Counted from the first letter of the stretch, positions 8,783 to 17,325 are shown. The stretch is 64,000 nucleotides of DNA from Hoeflea_A sp965204935 (GCF_965204935.1 NZ_CBDBFO010000002.1); one strand, 5' to 3'. Numbers and translations: made by a program. Notes: generated by a model from the sequence alone, not told the origin.

Positions 8783-9640
8783 ATGACCCTGGATCTCAAA
8801 CTTGTAGAGAGTTTTGCAACCGTGGCGGAGACGCTGAGCTTTTCCACTGCAGCAGAACGTCTCAATACCGTACAATCCGCAATAAGCGCACATATCAGGC
8901 AACTGGAAAGCCAGGTTAACAGGCCTTTGGTCGAGCGCGGACGCGGCAAACGCGTCGCGCTGACGAAGGAAGGCATGGAGTTTCTGGTGCAGGCGAACCG
9001 ATTGCTTGCATTTGCTGATGAGATCGCCCGCAGCCCTGTCAGTGTCGGCGACACGCCACCATTGCGCCTGGGCACAAACATCACATTCGCGCTCTCGGTC
9101 ATTCCGGGAGCCCTGGCGGCATATTCACGGGAGGAGGGAGCGGCGCCTGTCACTGTTCGAACCGCCCGCAGTCACGTTCTGCTGGGACTGCTAAACAACG
9201 ACGAGATTGACGTCGCAATGGTATACGATCAGGGCATGCATTCAGCGCGCCGCTGGACAACGGAAATCGCGTTGTCCTGGGTCGCGACCGAAACACTCGC
9301 GGAAACTGTTCGAGGCACATTGCCCTTGGCGTTTCTGGAGGATGCGCGCGATCTTCGACGGCATGCCTTTTTTGCACTTGATCAATCGGGCAAATACGAC
9401 ACGTCGCTGATGACCCACCACGATCCTATCGGGATGCGGGCCGTCGTGGCCGCAGGGCAGGCGATCACCATCTTGCCAACGATCGCTGTCGTCACACCCC
9501 TGACAGATGTCGGACGGCAACTCGACTTGCCGAAGCTGGCGACTTTGCCTGTATCCATCTACGCCACGCCGGGAACCACCGAAAAACAGAAGAAGGCGCT
9601 ATGCGATTGCCTCAGATCGGCGCTGGAGGATCGGCGCTGA
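8783..9640 (+). CDS. LysR-family transcriptional regulator
   Basis: The 285-residue protein has a LysR helix-turn-helix at residues about 5-62 (FSTAAERLNTVQSAISAHI) followed by an effector-binding domain. The DNA-recognition segment is canonical. It is divergent from the TauE/SafE-like gene and is the likely regulator of that transporter. Nothing in the sequence identifies the ligand. Confidence 0.92.
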   Translation: MTLDLKLVESFATVAETLSFSTAAERLNTVQSAISAHIRQLESQVNRPLVERGRGKRVALTKEGMEFLVQANRLLAFADEIARSPVSVGDTPPLRLGTNITFALSVIPGALAAYSREEGAAPVTVRTARSHVLLGLLNNDEIDVAMVYDQGMHSARRWTTEIALSWVATETLAETVRGTLPLAFLEDARDLRRHAFFALDQSGKYDTSLMTHHDPIGMRAVVAAGQAITILPTIAVVTPLTDVGRQLDLPKLATLPVSIYATPGTTEKQKKALCDCLRSALEDRR

Positions 9641-9739
9641 ACTGCACAGACTTTGACGTATCCCCGCCTTGCGCCACGCACGATGAATGACTTGTTTCGA
9701 CCGGCGGTGCGGTCGTGGCGGCAAGTTCCGCGCCCGACC

Positions 9740-9765
9740 GTTCATTTTGCGTTCATCACGGTTCG
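9740..9765. promoter_or_regulatory. Phased GTTC direct repeats upstream of the lipoprotein gene
   Basis: GTTCA at 9740, GTTCA at 9751 and GTTCG at 9761 recur every 10-11 bases, one helical turn, which is how OmpR-type response regulators bind tandem half-sites. The repeats are about 160 bp upstream of the glycine-zipper lipoprotein. The rest of the 9641-9926 gap holds no convincing gene. Confidence 0.3.
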
Positions 9766-9926
9766 CTTATGGCTTGTCTGTCCGGTGGTGACCCGGGTGG
9801 CGGGGCCCTTTTGCAACAGCAGGTCTCATTTCGCCGGAAAAATGCCGCATGGTGATGCAAGCGGTACAAAAATATGTAATGTGCAAAAAACTTTCCTGCG
9901 GTGGGGAAGCAAGCGGAGGCTTTAGG

Positions 9927-10190
9927 ATGAAAAAACTCGTTGCAATATCAATCGTCGGATTGGCCGTTGCAGGTTGTACGCCGACTCAGCAAGGCGCTGC
10001 CGTCGGCGCCGGCGCCGGCGCGGCGATCGGAGCCGTAGCCACAGGAACGGCCGAGGGCGCGCTGGTCGGCGCAGCAATTGGTGGCGTGGCCGGTGCTCTC
10101 GTCGGTCGTGTCGCGGAGAATTCCGACGACTGCTACTATCGCGATCGCTACGGTCGTCGTTATACCGCTCGCTGCCCCGACGGTTACTGA
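9927..10190 (+). CDS. Glycine-zipper lipoprotein
   Basis: This 87-residue protein starts MKKLVAISIVGLAVAGC, a lipoprotein signal with lipobox VAGC (cleavage before Cys17). A long Gly/Ala stretch follows with GxxxG spacing, the glycine-zipper pattern of outer-membrane-associated small lipoproteins. The C-terminus is Tyr/Arg/Asp rich with two cysteines. A GGAGGCTTTAGG ribosome region precedes the ATG. The role is probably in envelope structure or stress. A strong terminator follows at once, so the gene is monocistronic. Confidence 0.85.
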   Translation: MKKLVAISIVGLAVAGCTPTQQGAAVGAGAGAAIGAVATGTAEGALVGAAIGGVAGALVGRVAENSDDCYYRDRYGRRYTARCPDGY

Positions 10191-10198
10191 TATCAGGA

Positions 10199-10229
10199 AA
10201 GGCGCGCCCGCTTAGGCGCGCCTTCTTTT
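10199..10229 (+). terminator. Rho-independent terminator after the lipoprotein gene
   Basis: AAGGCGCGCC (10199-10208) pairs perfectly with GGCGCGCCTT (10215-10224) around a six-base loop and is followed by CTTTT. It lies 8 bp after the stop codon. It may also serve the convergent marR gene. Confidence 0.88.
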
Positions 10230-10250
10230 CGAGTACCCTTCGGCCGACTT

Positions 10251-10709
10251 CTAGAATATGTCGGTGCCGAGCTGCTTTTCGACCGCCGCCAGGCCGCGGC
10301 TGAGTTCGGCAAAACTCTTTTCCCCCAGCATGTCCTTCAATCCTGCCTCGAAGGCGCGAGCCAGTTCCGCCAGCTTGCGGTAATTGCGTTCACCCTCGCG
10401 CGTCAATTCCAGATGCTCGATCCGCCGGTCGTGCTCATCGGTTCGGCGCTTCAGCCACTTGCGTTCCTCGAGCGACTGGACGGCCCGGCTGACCTTGGTT
10501 TTGTGCATCGATGAGTGGGCGCCGATCAGCGTGGCCGTGAGCGTACCGTACTGCCCGAGCGTCGCGAGCGTCCGCCATTCCGGACGCGTCAGGCCGGCAT
10601 GATCCTTGTAGATGGTTGCAAAACGTCGGCTCACCAGTTCGGCGGCGCGGTTGAGCGTGTAGGGTAGGAACGCCTCGAGCGCCAGAGGTGTCTTGTCTGT
10701 CTGCTCCAC
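10251..10709 (-). CDS. MarR-family regulator of the homogentisate cluster
   Basis: The 152-residue protein has the MarR winged-helix layout: a helical N-terminus, LTRPEWRTLATLG, recognition helix region MHKTKVSRAVQSLEERKWL, and the wing DEHDRRIEHLELTREG. It starts at a GTG with an ACGGAG ribosome site. It is divergent from hmgA, and the short gap holds operator-like repeats that recur before the VOC/maiA genes. It is most likely the repressor of homogentisate degradation, relieved by a pathway intermediate. The ligand is inferred only. Confidence 0.88.
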   Translation of the reverse strand: MEQTDKTPLALEAFLPYTLNRAAELVSRRFATIYKDHAGLTRPEWRTLATLGQYGTLTATLIGAHSSMHKTKVSRAVQSLEERKWLKRRTDEHDRRIEHLELTREGERNYRKLAELARAFEAGLKDMLGEKSFAELSRGLAAVEKQLGTDIF

Positions 10710-10724
10710 GAACGACTCCGTTTG

Positions 10725-10756
10725 ATAGTTACATTTTTGATCGTTACATATGCAAC
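10725..10756. promoter_or_regulatory. Putative MarR operator upstream of hmgA
   Basis: The region has ATAGTTAC at 10725-10732 and the dyad GTTACATATGCAAC at 10743-10756. GTTAC-N4-GCAAC recurs at 15970-15983 before the second half of the cluster, so it is the likely operator of the divergent MarR protein. It lies 33 bp upstream of the hmgA start. Confidence 0.6.
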
Positions 10757-10788
10757 AAATTCAAAAAAGACAAATCGTGAGGGATAAA

Positions 10789-12102
10789 ATGTCTGAGGCC
10801 TATATGCCGGGCTTCGGCAATGATTTCGAAACGGAATCGCTGCCGAACGCATTGCCCCAGGGGCAAAACAGCCCCCAGAAATGCAATTACGGGCTTTATG
10901 CCGAGCAACTTTCGGGTTCGCCCTTTACCGCTCCGCGCGGCACCAACGAACGTTCCTGGCTCTACCGGATCCGACCGAGCGTGCGGCACACCTCGCATTT
11001 CTCCGTGCATGAAAACACGCACTGGAAGACCGGCCCGCATATCAGCGATCCGACCGTGCCGATCGGCCAGCTGCGCTGGAACCCGGTGCCGATGCCCAAT
11101 AAGAAGACCACCTTCATCGAAGGCGTCCGCACCATGACCACCGCCGGCGACGTGCACACGCAGGTCGGCATGGCGACGCATGTCTATGTGTGCAACACGG
11201 CAATGGTCGACGACTATTTCTTCAATGCCGACGCTGAACTTCTGATCGTACCCCAGCTCGGTACGCTCGAGATCTTCACCGAGATGGGCAGGATCAACGT
11301 CGAGCCGCTGGAGATCGCGATCATCCCGCGCGGCATGATTTTTCAGGTCAGCCCGGTCGACGGCGAGGCCCGCGGCTATATCTGCGAAAATTACGGGGCG
11401 AAGTTCACCCTGCCCGACCGTGGGCCGATCGGCGCAAATTGCCTTGCCAACCCGCGTGACTTCAAGACACCGGTGGCTGCCTGGGAAGACAAGGAGACCG
11501 ACTGCCGTGTCCACGTCAAATGGTGCGGCAATTTCTACGTCACCGAAATCGGCCATTCGCCGCTCGACGTGATCGCCTGGCACGGCAACTATGCGCCTTA
11601 CAAATACGATCTGCGCACCTTTTCACCGGTCGGCGCGATCCTCTTTGACCACCCGGACCCTTCGATCTTCACGGTGCTCACCGCGCCGAGCGGCGAAGAG
11701 GGTACGGCCAATATCGATTTCGTCATCTTCCCGCCGCGCTGGATGGTGGCCGAGCACACCTTCAGGCCGCCCTGGTATCACCGCAACATCATGTCGGAGT
11801 TCATGGGGCTCATCCACGGCCAGTACGATGCCAAGGAAGAGGGCTTTGTGCCCGGCGGCATGAGCCTGCACAACATGATGCTGCCGCACGGTCCCGACAC
11901 GATGGGCTTCGAGAAGGCGACGAGCGCCGAACTCGCGCCGGTCAAGCTCGACAACACCATGGCCTTCATGTTCGAAACGCGCTTTCCGCAGCATGTCACA
12001 TCCTATGCGATGGATCTTGAAACGCTGCACACCGACTATCTGGACTACTGGAAGGGCCTGAAGAAGCGCTTCGACGGAACGATTGAAGGGAACTGGGACT
12101 AA
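10789..12102 (+). CDS. hmgA: Homogentisate 1,2-dioxygenase
   Basis: This non-haem Fe(II) enzyme opens the ring of homogentisate to give maleylacetoacetate, the central step of tyrosine and phenylalanine degradation. The N-terminal YMPGFGNDFETE and RTSWLYRIRPS-like segments are typical. The iron site is visible as YHRNIMSEFMGL (His and Glu six residues apart) plus LPHGPD. The length of 437 residues from the ATG at 10789 is normal. The frame is open from 10750, but that start would lie inside the operator. The stop is one base before fahA. Confidence 0.97.
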   Translation: MSEAYMPGFGNDFETESLPNALPQGQNSPQKCNYGLYAEQLSGSPFTAPRGTNERSWLYRIRPSVRHTSHFSVHENTHWKTGPHISDPTVPIGQLRWNPVPMPNKKTTFIEGVRTMTTAGDVHTQVGMATHVYVCNTAMVDDYFFNADAELLIVPQLGTLEIFTEMGRINVEPLEIAIIPRGMIFQVSPVDGEARGYICENYGAKFTLPDRGPIGANCLANPRDFKTPVAAWEDKETDCRVHVKWCGNFYVTEIGHSPLDVIAWHGNYAPYKYDLRTFSPVGAILFDHPDPSIFTVLTAPSGEEGTANIDFVIFPPRWMVAEHTFRPPWYHRNIMSEFMGLIHGQYDAKEEGFVPGGMSLHNMMLPHGPDTMGFEKATSAELAPVKLDNTMAFMFETRFPQHVTSYAMDLETLHTDYLDYWKGLKKRFDGTIEGNWD

Positions 12103-12103
12103 A

Positions 12104-13126
12104 ATGAAACTTGCTACACTCAAAGACGGCACGCGTGACGGGAAACTCGCTGTCGTGTCGAAGGATCTTGCGCAGTGCACGGTCGTCAACCATATCGCAC
12201 CGACCCTTCAGGCGGCGCTCGACGACTGGGCCAATTGCGCGCCGCGTCTGGAACGTGCCGCCGAAGCGCTGGAAACCGGCGCTCAGCCCGTCGAACGCTT
12301 CCATGAGCATGATGCACACTCGCCCCTGCCACGTGCCTATCAATGGGCAGACGGCTCGGCCTATGTGAACCACGTCGAACTCGTTCGCAAGGCGCGCAAC
12401 GCGGAAATGCCGCCAAGCTTCTGGACCGATCCGCTGATGTACCAGGGCGGCTCCGATGCCTTTCTGGCACCGCGTGATGCGATCCTCATGGAAGACGAGG
12501 CCTGGGGCATCGACATGGAAGGCGAGGTCGCGGTCATCGTTGACGATGTGCCCATGGGTGCAAGCCTGGACGAGGCCCGCGACGCCATCCGGCTGATCAT
12601 GCTGGTCAATGATGTGTCGCTGCGCGGCCTGATCCCGGCGGAACTCGGCAAGGGCTTCGGATTTTTCCAGTCCAAACCGTCATCCGCCTTCTCCCCGGTC
12701 GCCGTGACGCCCGACGAGCTGGGCGACGCGTGGGATGGCGGCAAGGTGCACCTGCCGCTGAGTGTCGACTACAATGGAGCGCCCTTCGGGCGCGCCAATG
12801 CGGGCGTCGACATGACGTTCGATTTCCCCAAGCTCATCGCCCATGCGGCCAAGAGCAGGCCACTCGGGGCCGGCGCCATCATCGGCTCGGGAACCGTCTC
12901 AAACAAGATGGAGGATGGCAGTCCTGGCAAACCGGTCGCTGAAGGCGGCGTCGGCTATTCCTGCATTGCCGAAATCCGCATGATCGAAACCATCAATGAC
13001 GGCAAGCCGTCGACCGATTTCATGAAATTCGGCGACACGGTGCGCATCGAGATGAGGGATGCCGACGGGCGGTCCATCTTCGGAGCGATCGAACAGACCG
13101 TTGAGCAATACAAGAAGGGCGCCTGA
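12104..13126 (+). CDS. fahA: Fumarylacetoacetase (short FAH-family form)
   Basis: The 340-residue FAH-fold hydrolase cleaves fumarylacetoacetate to fumarate and acetoacetate, the last step of homogentisate catabolism. Metal-ligand motifs are WGIDMEGEVAVIVDD (paired acidic residues), the NDVSLRGL segment, GSGTVSN and the C-terminal DFMKFGDTVRIEMRD. It is shorter than the roughly 420-residue eukaryotic-type FAH but matches the compact bacterial type. Its ATG follows the hmgA stop after one base, implying translational coupling. Confidence 0.93.
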   Translation: MKLATLKDGTRDGKLAVVSKDLAQCTVVNHIAPTLQAALDDWANCAPRLERAAEALETGAQPVERFHEHDAHSPLPRAYQWADGSAYVNHVELVRKARNAEMPPSFWTDPLMYQGGSDAFLAPRDAILMEDEAWGIDMEGEVAVIVDDVPMGASLDEARDAIRLIMLVNDVSLRGLIPAELGKGFGFFQSKPSSAFSPVAVTPDELGDAWDGGKVHLPLSVDYNGAPFGRANAGVDMTFDFPKLIAHAAKSRPLGAGAIIGSGTVSNKMEDGSPGKPVAEGGVGYSCIAEIRMIETINDGKPSTDFMKFGDTVRIEMRDADGRSIFGAIEQTVEQYKKGA

Positions 13127-13128
13127 CA

Positions 13129-14079
13129 ATGGCAAAGGAATTTGCGTCCCGCGGGGACATGGCTGAAAAGACAATCACCTTCTCGGAGATCGGTCGCGAT
13201 CTGTGGGCATTCACCGCCGAGGGCGATCCGAATACAGGCGTCATCATCGGCGATGACAGCGTCATGATTATCGACGCACAGGCAACGCCGCGCCTTGCAA
13301 ACAAGGTGGTCGAGAAGATCCGCACCGTCACCGACAAGCCGATCAAATATGTTGTGCTGTCGCACTATCACGCCGTGCGCGTGCTGGGCGCATCCGCTTA
13401 CAATGCGGAACAGATCATCGCCTCGGAAAAATGCCGGTCGATGGTCGCCGAGCGCGGGCAGGAGGACTGGGACTCCGAATTCGAACGCTTCCCGCGCCTC
13501 TTCCAGGGCCATGAGAGCATTCCCGGCCTCACCTGGCCGACCATGACCTTCACGCAGAAGATGACCGTCTATCTGGGCCGGCGCCGCGTAGACCTCATGC
13601 ATCTCGGCCGCGCTCATACGGCCGGCGATATTGTCGCCTGGGTACCGGACGAGGGTGTCATGTTTACCGGCGACATCGTCGAATACCACTCGGCCTGCTA
13701 TTGCGGCGACGGCCATTTCGGTGACTGGGGCGCAACCCTCGATGCCATTAAGGCATTCGAGCCGCGGGCCATTGCCCCGGGTCGCGGAGACGCGCTGGTC
13801 GGAGACGAGATGGTGTATGCGGCGATCGAGAACACCCGCAATTTTGTCGCCAGCACCTACCGGCCGGCGGCCGCGGTCGCGGCCCGAGGCGGAACGCTCA
13901 AGGAGGCGTGGGATGCGGTGCGCACCGAATGCGATCCGAAGTTTTCGGATTACGCGATCTATGAGCATTGCCTGCCGTTCAATGTCGCGCGCGCCTATGA
14001 CGAGGCGCTCGGCATGGACACGCCGCGCATCTGGACGGCCGAGCGGGACAAGGACATGTGGGCGGCCTTGCAGGGCTGA
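13129..14079 (+). CDS. MBL-fold metallo-hydrolase-like protein with an altered metal motif
   Basis: The 316-residue protein has the metallo-beta-lactamase fold order: an N-terminal NTGVIIGDDSVMIIDA strand pair, a metal loop, GRAHTAGDIVAWVP and FTGDIVEYHS. The first metal motif reads HYHAVR (residues 79-84) where the family consensus is HxHxDH, so the Asp and third His are replaced by Val and Arg. The enzyme may be mononuclear or use a different chemistry. It starts 2 bp after fahA, firmly inside the homogentisate operon. An in-frame ATG at 13159 is a possible alternative start. Confidence 0.85.
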   Translation: MAKEFASRGDMAEKTITFSEIGRDLWAFTAEGDPNTGVIIGDDSVMIIDAQATPRLANKVVEKIRTVTDKPIKYVVLSHYHAVRVLGASAYNAEQIIASEKCRSMVAERGQEDWDSEFERFPRLFQGHESIPGLTWPTMTFTQKMTVYLGRRRVDLMHLGRAHTAGDIVAWVPDEGVMFTGDIVEYHSACYCGDGHFGDWGATLDAIKAFEPRAIAPGRGDALVGDEMVYAAIENTRNFVASTYRPAAAVAARGGTLKEAWDAVRTECDPKFSDYAIYEHCLPFNVARAYDEALGMDTPRIWTAERDKDMWAALQG

Positions 14080-14109
14080 ACGGCGGGGCACCAGCAACGG
14101 GAGGTCAAT

Positions 14110-15729
14110 GTGAGCAAGATTTTCGAAACGCCGCTCTACCCCTATCAAAGATCGGTCGATCAGGACGCGCCGCAACCGGCGCACCACCCGGTGATCGTCA
14201 TCGGCGCCGGACCCATCGGCCTCGCCGCCGCCATCGATCTGGCACAGCATGACGTGCCGGTGATAGTCGTCGATGACAACGACAAGGTGAGCTGGGGTTC
14301 GCGCGCCATCTGCTACGCCAAGCGGCCGCTGGAGATTCTGGATCGGCTTGGCTGCGGTGACGAGTTTGTCGACAAGGGTGTCGTCTGGAACCTCGGCAAG
14401 GTCTTTTTCGACGAGCGCAAGATCTATGAATTTGATCTTCTGCCCGAGGAAGGGCACAAGCGTCCGGCATTCGTCAACCTGCAACAGTACCATTTCGAAG
14501 AATATCTGATGCACCGTGTCAGGGCGCTGCAGGATGAGGGAAAGACGCTCGAAGTGCGCGGCAAGAACCGGGTGGCCGGCATCGAGGAAACGGGAGACAC
14601 GGTCCTGGTCACAATCGACACGCCCGAAGGGTCCTACCGGCTTGAATGCGACTGGCTGATCGCCTGCGACGGTGCGACATCGCCGGCCCGCAAGATGCTC
14701 AACATGGATTTCGTTGGCCGGGTCTTTGAGGACAATTTTCTCATCGCCGATGTCATCATGGAGGCCGATTTTCCGACCGAGCGCTGGTTCTGGTTCGACC
14801 CGCCCTTCAACCGCAACCAGTCGGCGCTGCTTCACAAGCAACCCGATCATGTCTGGCGCATTGACCTTCAGCTCGGCTGGAACATCGACAAGGAAGAGGA
14901 AAAGAAGCCCGAGAACGTCATCCCGCGCCTCAAGGCAATGCTCGGTGAGGACGCCAAATTCGAGCTCGAATGGGTTTCGATCTACACCTTCCAGTGTCGC
15001 CGCATGGAAAAGTTCCGGCACGGGCGTGTGCTCTTTGCCGGCGATTCCGCCCATCAGGTCTCGCCCTTCGGCGCACGCGGTGCCAATTCCGGTTTGCAGG
15101 ATACGGACAATCTGATCTGGAAACTGAAGCTTGTCATCGACGGCAAAGCACCTGAAAGCCTGCTCGACAGCTACGACTACGAGCGCATCCTCGGTGCCAA
15201 TGAGAACATCATGAATTCGACCCGCTCGACCGATTTCATCACGCCGAAATCGGAGGTCAGCCGCACCTTCCGCGACGCCGTCCTTGACCTCGCCGAACGT
15301 TATGAATTCGCCCGGCCGCTGGTGAACTCGGGCAGGCTTTCGGTGCCCAGCGTCTATGACAGCTCGCCGCTCAACGGCAATGATGACCGCGATCTGCCGC
15401 CACGTACGCGGCCCGGTGCGCCGGTTGTCGACGCGCCGGTCGGCAGCAACTGGCTGACCGATCTCCTGGGCAACCGTTTCCAGCTGATCGGCATCAACAC
15501 CGAAGTGCCGGCAAGCCTCGACGTCGATGGCATCGCCGTTGAAGGCATGCGCATCAGTTCGGCGGAGGATGCGGACGGCCATCTGCAGAAACGCTATCTC
15601 GGCGCCGAGGACCAGGCCGTCTATCTCTTCCGGCCCGATCAGCACGTCGCAGCGCGCTGGATCGATTACAGCGAAAACGCGGTTCGCGCCGCTGTCAACA
15701 CGGCCACCGGCCGTGACCAGGGAGCATAG
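14110..15729 (+). CDS. FAD-dependent aromatic monooxygenase (PHBH/MhpA-like)
   Basis: The 539-residue flavoprotein has the three class A monooxygenase fingerprints: an N-terminal Rossmann GAGPIGLAAA near residue 35, the DG motif region CDGATSPARKML, and the FAD-ribityl GD motif VLFAGDSAHQVSPFGARG. A thioredoxin-like C-terminal domain is likely. It starts at GTG 14110 behind a GGGAGGTCA ribosome site. Its place in the homogentisate operon suggests it hydroxylates an aromatic precursor (a hydroxyphenylacetate or similar) toward homogentisate. The substrate is inference from context. Confidence 0.85.
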   Translation: MSKIFETPLYPYQRSVDQDAPQPAHHPVIVIGAGPIGLAAAIDLAQHDVPVIVVDDNDKVSWGSRAICYAKRPLEILDRLGCGDEFVDKGVVWNLGKVFFDERKIYEFDLLPEEGHKRPAFVNLQQYHFEEYLMHRVRALQDEGKTLEVRGKNRVAGIEETGDTVLVTIDTPEGSYRLECDWLIACDGATSPARKMLNMDFVGRVFEDNFLIADVIMEADFPTERWFWFDPPFNRNQSALLHKQPDHVWRIDLQLGWNIDKEEEKKPENVIPRLKAMLGEDAKFELEWVSIYTFQCRRMEKFRHGRVLFAGDSAHQVSPFGARGANSGLQDTDNLIWKLKLVIDGKAPESLLDSYDYERILGANENIMNSTRSTDFITPKSEVSRTFRDAVLDLAERYEFARPLVNSGRLSVPSVYDSSPLNGNDDRDLPPRTRPGAPVVDAPVGSNWLTDLLGNRFQLIGINTEVPASLDVDGIAVEGMRISSAEDADGHLQKRYLGAEDQAVYLFRPDQHVAARWIDYSENAVRAAVNTATGRDQGA

Positions 15730-15730
15730 C

Positions 15731-15919
15731 ATGACCAGCCTCACAACCAGGCCGAACATCAGCGGTCCCGACGATTTCTATGCCGATCTGATTGCCGCCC
15801 ATGAGGGTCTGAGCAAGGCCGAGAGCGACGCGTTCAACGCCCGCCTTATCCTGCTTCTCGCCAATCATATCGGAGAGCGCAAGATCCTGACCGAAGCACT
15901 GGAAGCCGCGAAGTCCTAG
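15731..15919 (+). CDS. DUF2783 small protein
   Basis: This 62-residue protein (MTSLTTRPNISGPDDFYADL at the start) begins one base after the monooxygenase stop. It matches the short DUF2783 family, which is habitually found next to FAD-dependent oxidoreductases. It is almost entirely helical, with acidic and Leu-rich stretches and no cysteines. It is probably a partner or stabilising subunit of the flavin enzyme. No activity is known. Confidence 0.8.
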   Translation: MTSLTTRPNISGPDDFYADLIAAHEGLSKAESDAFNARLILLLANHIGERKILTEALEAAKS

Positions 15920-15966
15920 CCTCCCCGCACGCAGGAACACACCCGGATTCGCGCCGATGGGGCTAG

Positions 15967-15986
15967 ATAGTTACAAACGCAACTAT
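15967..15986. promoter_or_regulatory. Putative MarR operator upstream of the VOC and maiA genes
   Basis: ATAGTTAC and GCAACTAT form near-perfect 8-bp arms (one mismatch) around AAAC. It has the same GTTAC-N4-GCAAC core as the hmgA operator at 10743-10756 and lies 35 bp upstream of the VOC gene. This suggests that the divergent MarR protein controls both transcription units. Confidence 0.65.
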
Positions 15987-16021
15987 TATGGTCTGCGCAA
16001 CGGAATATCGGAGTTGAAACC

Positions 16022-16561
16022 ATGCAAATCGAACAGATCCACCATGTCGCCTATCGCTGCAAGGATGCCAAGCAGACCGTCGACTGGTACACCAAGATGC
16101 TCAACATGGACTTTGTCCTGGCGATCGCCGAGGACAAGGTGCCGTCCACCCATGAGCCGGACCCCTATATGCACCTTTTCCTTGATGCCGGGAACGGCAA
16201 TGTCCTGGCCTTCTTCGAACTGCCGACGAAGCCGGAGATGGGCCGCGACGAGAACACGCCGCCATGGGTCCAGCACATCGCGTTCAAGGTAAAGGACCGC
16301 GATATGCTGCTGAAATACAAGGACCATCTGGAAGCAAATGGTGTCGAGGTGCTTGGCTTCACCGACCACTCGATCTTCCATTCCATCTATTTCTTCGATC
16401 CCAGCGGCCACCGCATAGAACTGGCCTGCCCGGACCCCGAGGAAGAAGCCATGCTGGAAAAGCTCGACGCGGTCAAATGGGACATGCTGGAAGAATGGTC
16501 GAGGACCAAGAAGGCGCCCAAGCATGCGGACTGGCTGCACGCGAAAGAACTCAGTAAATAG
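16022..16561 (+). CDS. VOC-family (glyoxalase/dioxygenase fold) protein
   Basis: The 179-residue protein has two VOC beta-alpha-beta-beta-beta units. Possible metal ligands are the His pair in IHHVAYR near residue 7, His in VQHIAFKV, and the terminal Glu in RIELACP. A charged helical tail (residues about 140-179) is unusual for glyoxalases. The gene sits between the two operator-linked parts of the homogentisate cluster and 60 bp before maiA. A role in handling a pathway intermediate is likely but unproven. Confidence 0.8.
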   Translation: MQIEQIHHVAYRCKDAKQTVDWYTKMLNMDFVLAIAEDKVPSTHEPDPYMHLFLDAGNGNVLAFFELPTKPEMGRDENTPPWVQHIAFKVKDRDMLLKYKDHLEANGVEVLGFTDHSIFHSIYFFDPSGHRIELACPDPEEEAMLEKLDAVKWDMLEEWSRTKKAPKHADWLHAKELSK

Positions 16562-16621
16562 GACGGGATTTCATTCCACCGGGCCGCTTCACGGCGGACC
16601 GGTCTTTCATGGGAGGAACAC

Positions 16622-17260
16622 ATGAAACCGGTCCTTTACGATTATTGGCGCTCGTCGGCGAGCTATCGCCTGCGCATCACGCTCAACCTGCTGGGCATTG
16701 CGTTCGAGACCGTGCCCGTCGATCTGCTCAAGAAGGAGAACCTCGACGCGGCCCACATATCGCGCAATCCGCAGGGCCTTGTCCCGGCGCTGGAAATTGA
16801 CGGGCAGATGTTCACCCAGTCCCTGGCGATCATCGAATATCTCAATGAAACGCGGGCCGGTTCGCTGATGCCTTCGACGGCCCTTGAGCGCGCCCGCGTG
16901 CATGCGCTGTCCTACATCATCGCCATGGAGATCCACCCGGTCTGCAACACATCTGTCGTCGCTGACGTCATGCAACGCACCGGCGGCGGCGACGCGGTGC
17001 GGATCGAGTGGATGCAGCACTATATCCGCAAGGGCCTTGCCGCCTTCGAGGCGCGGCTTGGCGATGGCCAAAGCGGCAGGTTCTGTCACGGCGACGCGCC
17101 GACCATGGCCGATATCTGCCTCATCCCGCAACTCTACAACGCGAACCGCTGGGGCGCAGAGACTGCCGACCTTACCCGCATCAACGCGATCGCAGAAAAC
17201 TGCGCGTCGCTCGATGCGTTTGCAGCCGCCCATCCCGATCAGGTTGCGCCTCCCGAATAG
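16622..17260 (+). CDS. maiA: Maleylacetoacetate isomerase
   Basis: This 212-residue zeta-class glutathione S-transferase isomerises maleylacetoacetate to fumarylacetoacetate, linking HmgA and FahA. The glutathione-activating motif SSASYRLRI is at residues 11-19, NPQGLVPALE and QSLAIIEYLNE complete the thioredoxin-like half, and an all-helical C-terminal domain follows. A GGGAGGAAC ribosome site precedes the ATG. With hmgA and fahA it completes the lower homogentisate pathway. Confidence 0.95.
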   Translation: MKPVLYDYWRSSASYRLRITLNLLGIAFETVPVDLLKKENLDAAHISRNPQGLVPALEIDGQMFTQSLAIIEYLNETRAGSLMPSTALERARVHALSYIIAMEIHPVCNTSVVADVMQRTGGGDAVRIEWMQHYIRKGLAAFEARLGDGQSGRFCHGDAPTMADICLIPQLYNANRWGAETADLTRINAIAENCASLDAFAAAHPDQVAPPE

Positions 17261-17325
17261 GCAGTGAAGTGCCAGTCTTTTCGGGTTAAGCCCGGTCCAT
17301 TGCCGAAAAGTGCAGGAAGGTCCGG

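Noticed and set aside
10750..10788. Earlier start for hmgA
   Set aside because: It would place codons inside the operator and adds a leader absent from the family. The ATG at 10789 gives the usual N-terminus.
12955..15759. Open frame of 934 codons antisense to fahA, the MBL-fold gene and the monooxygenase
   Set aside because: It mirrors three well-supported genes on the other strand and shows no domain. Long antisense frames are a GC-rich codon-bias artefact.
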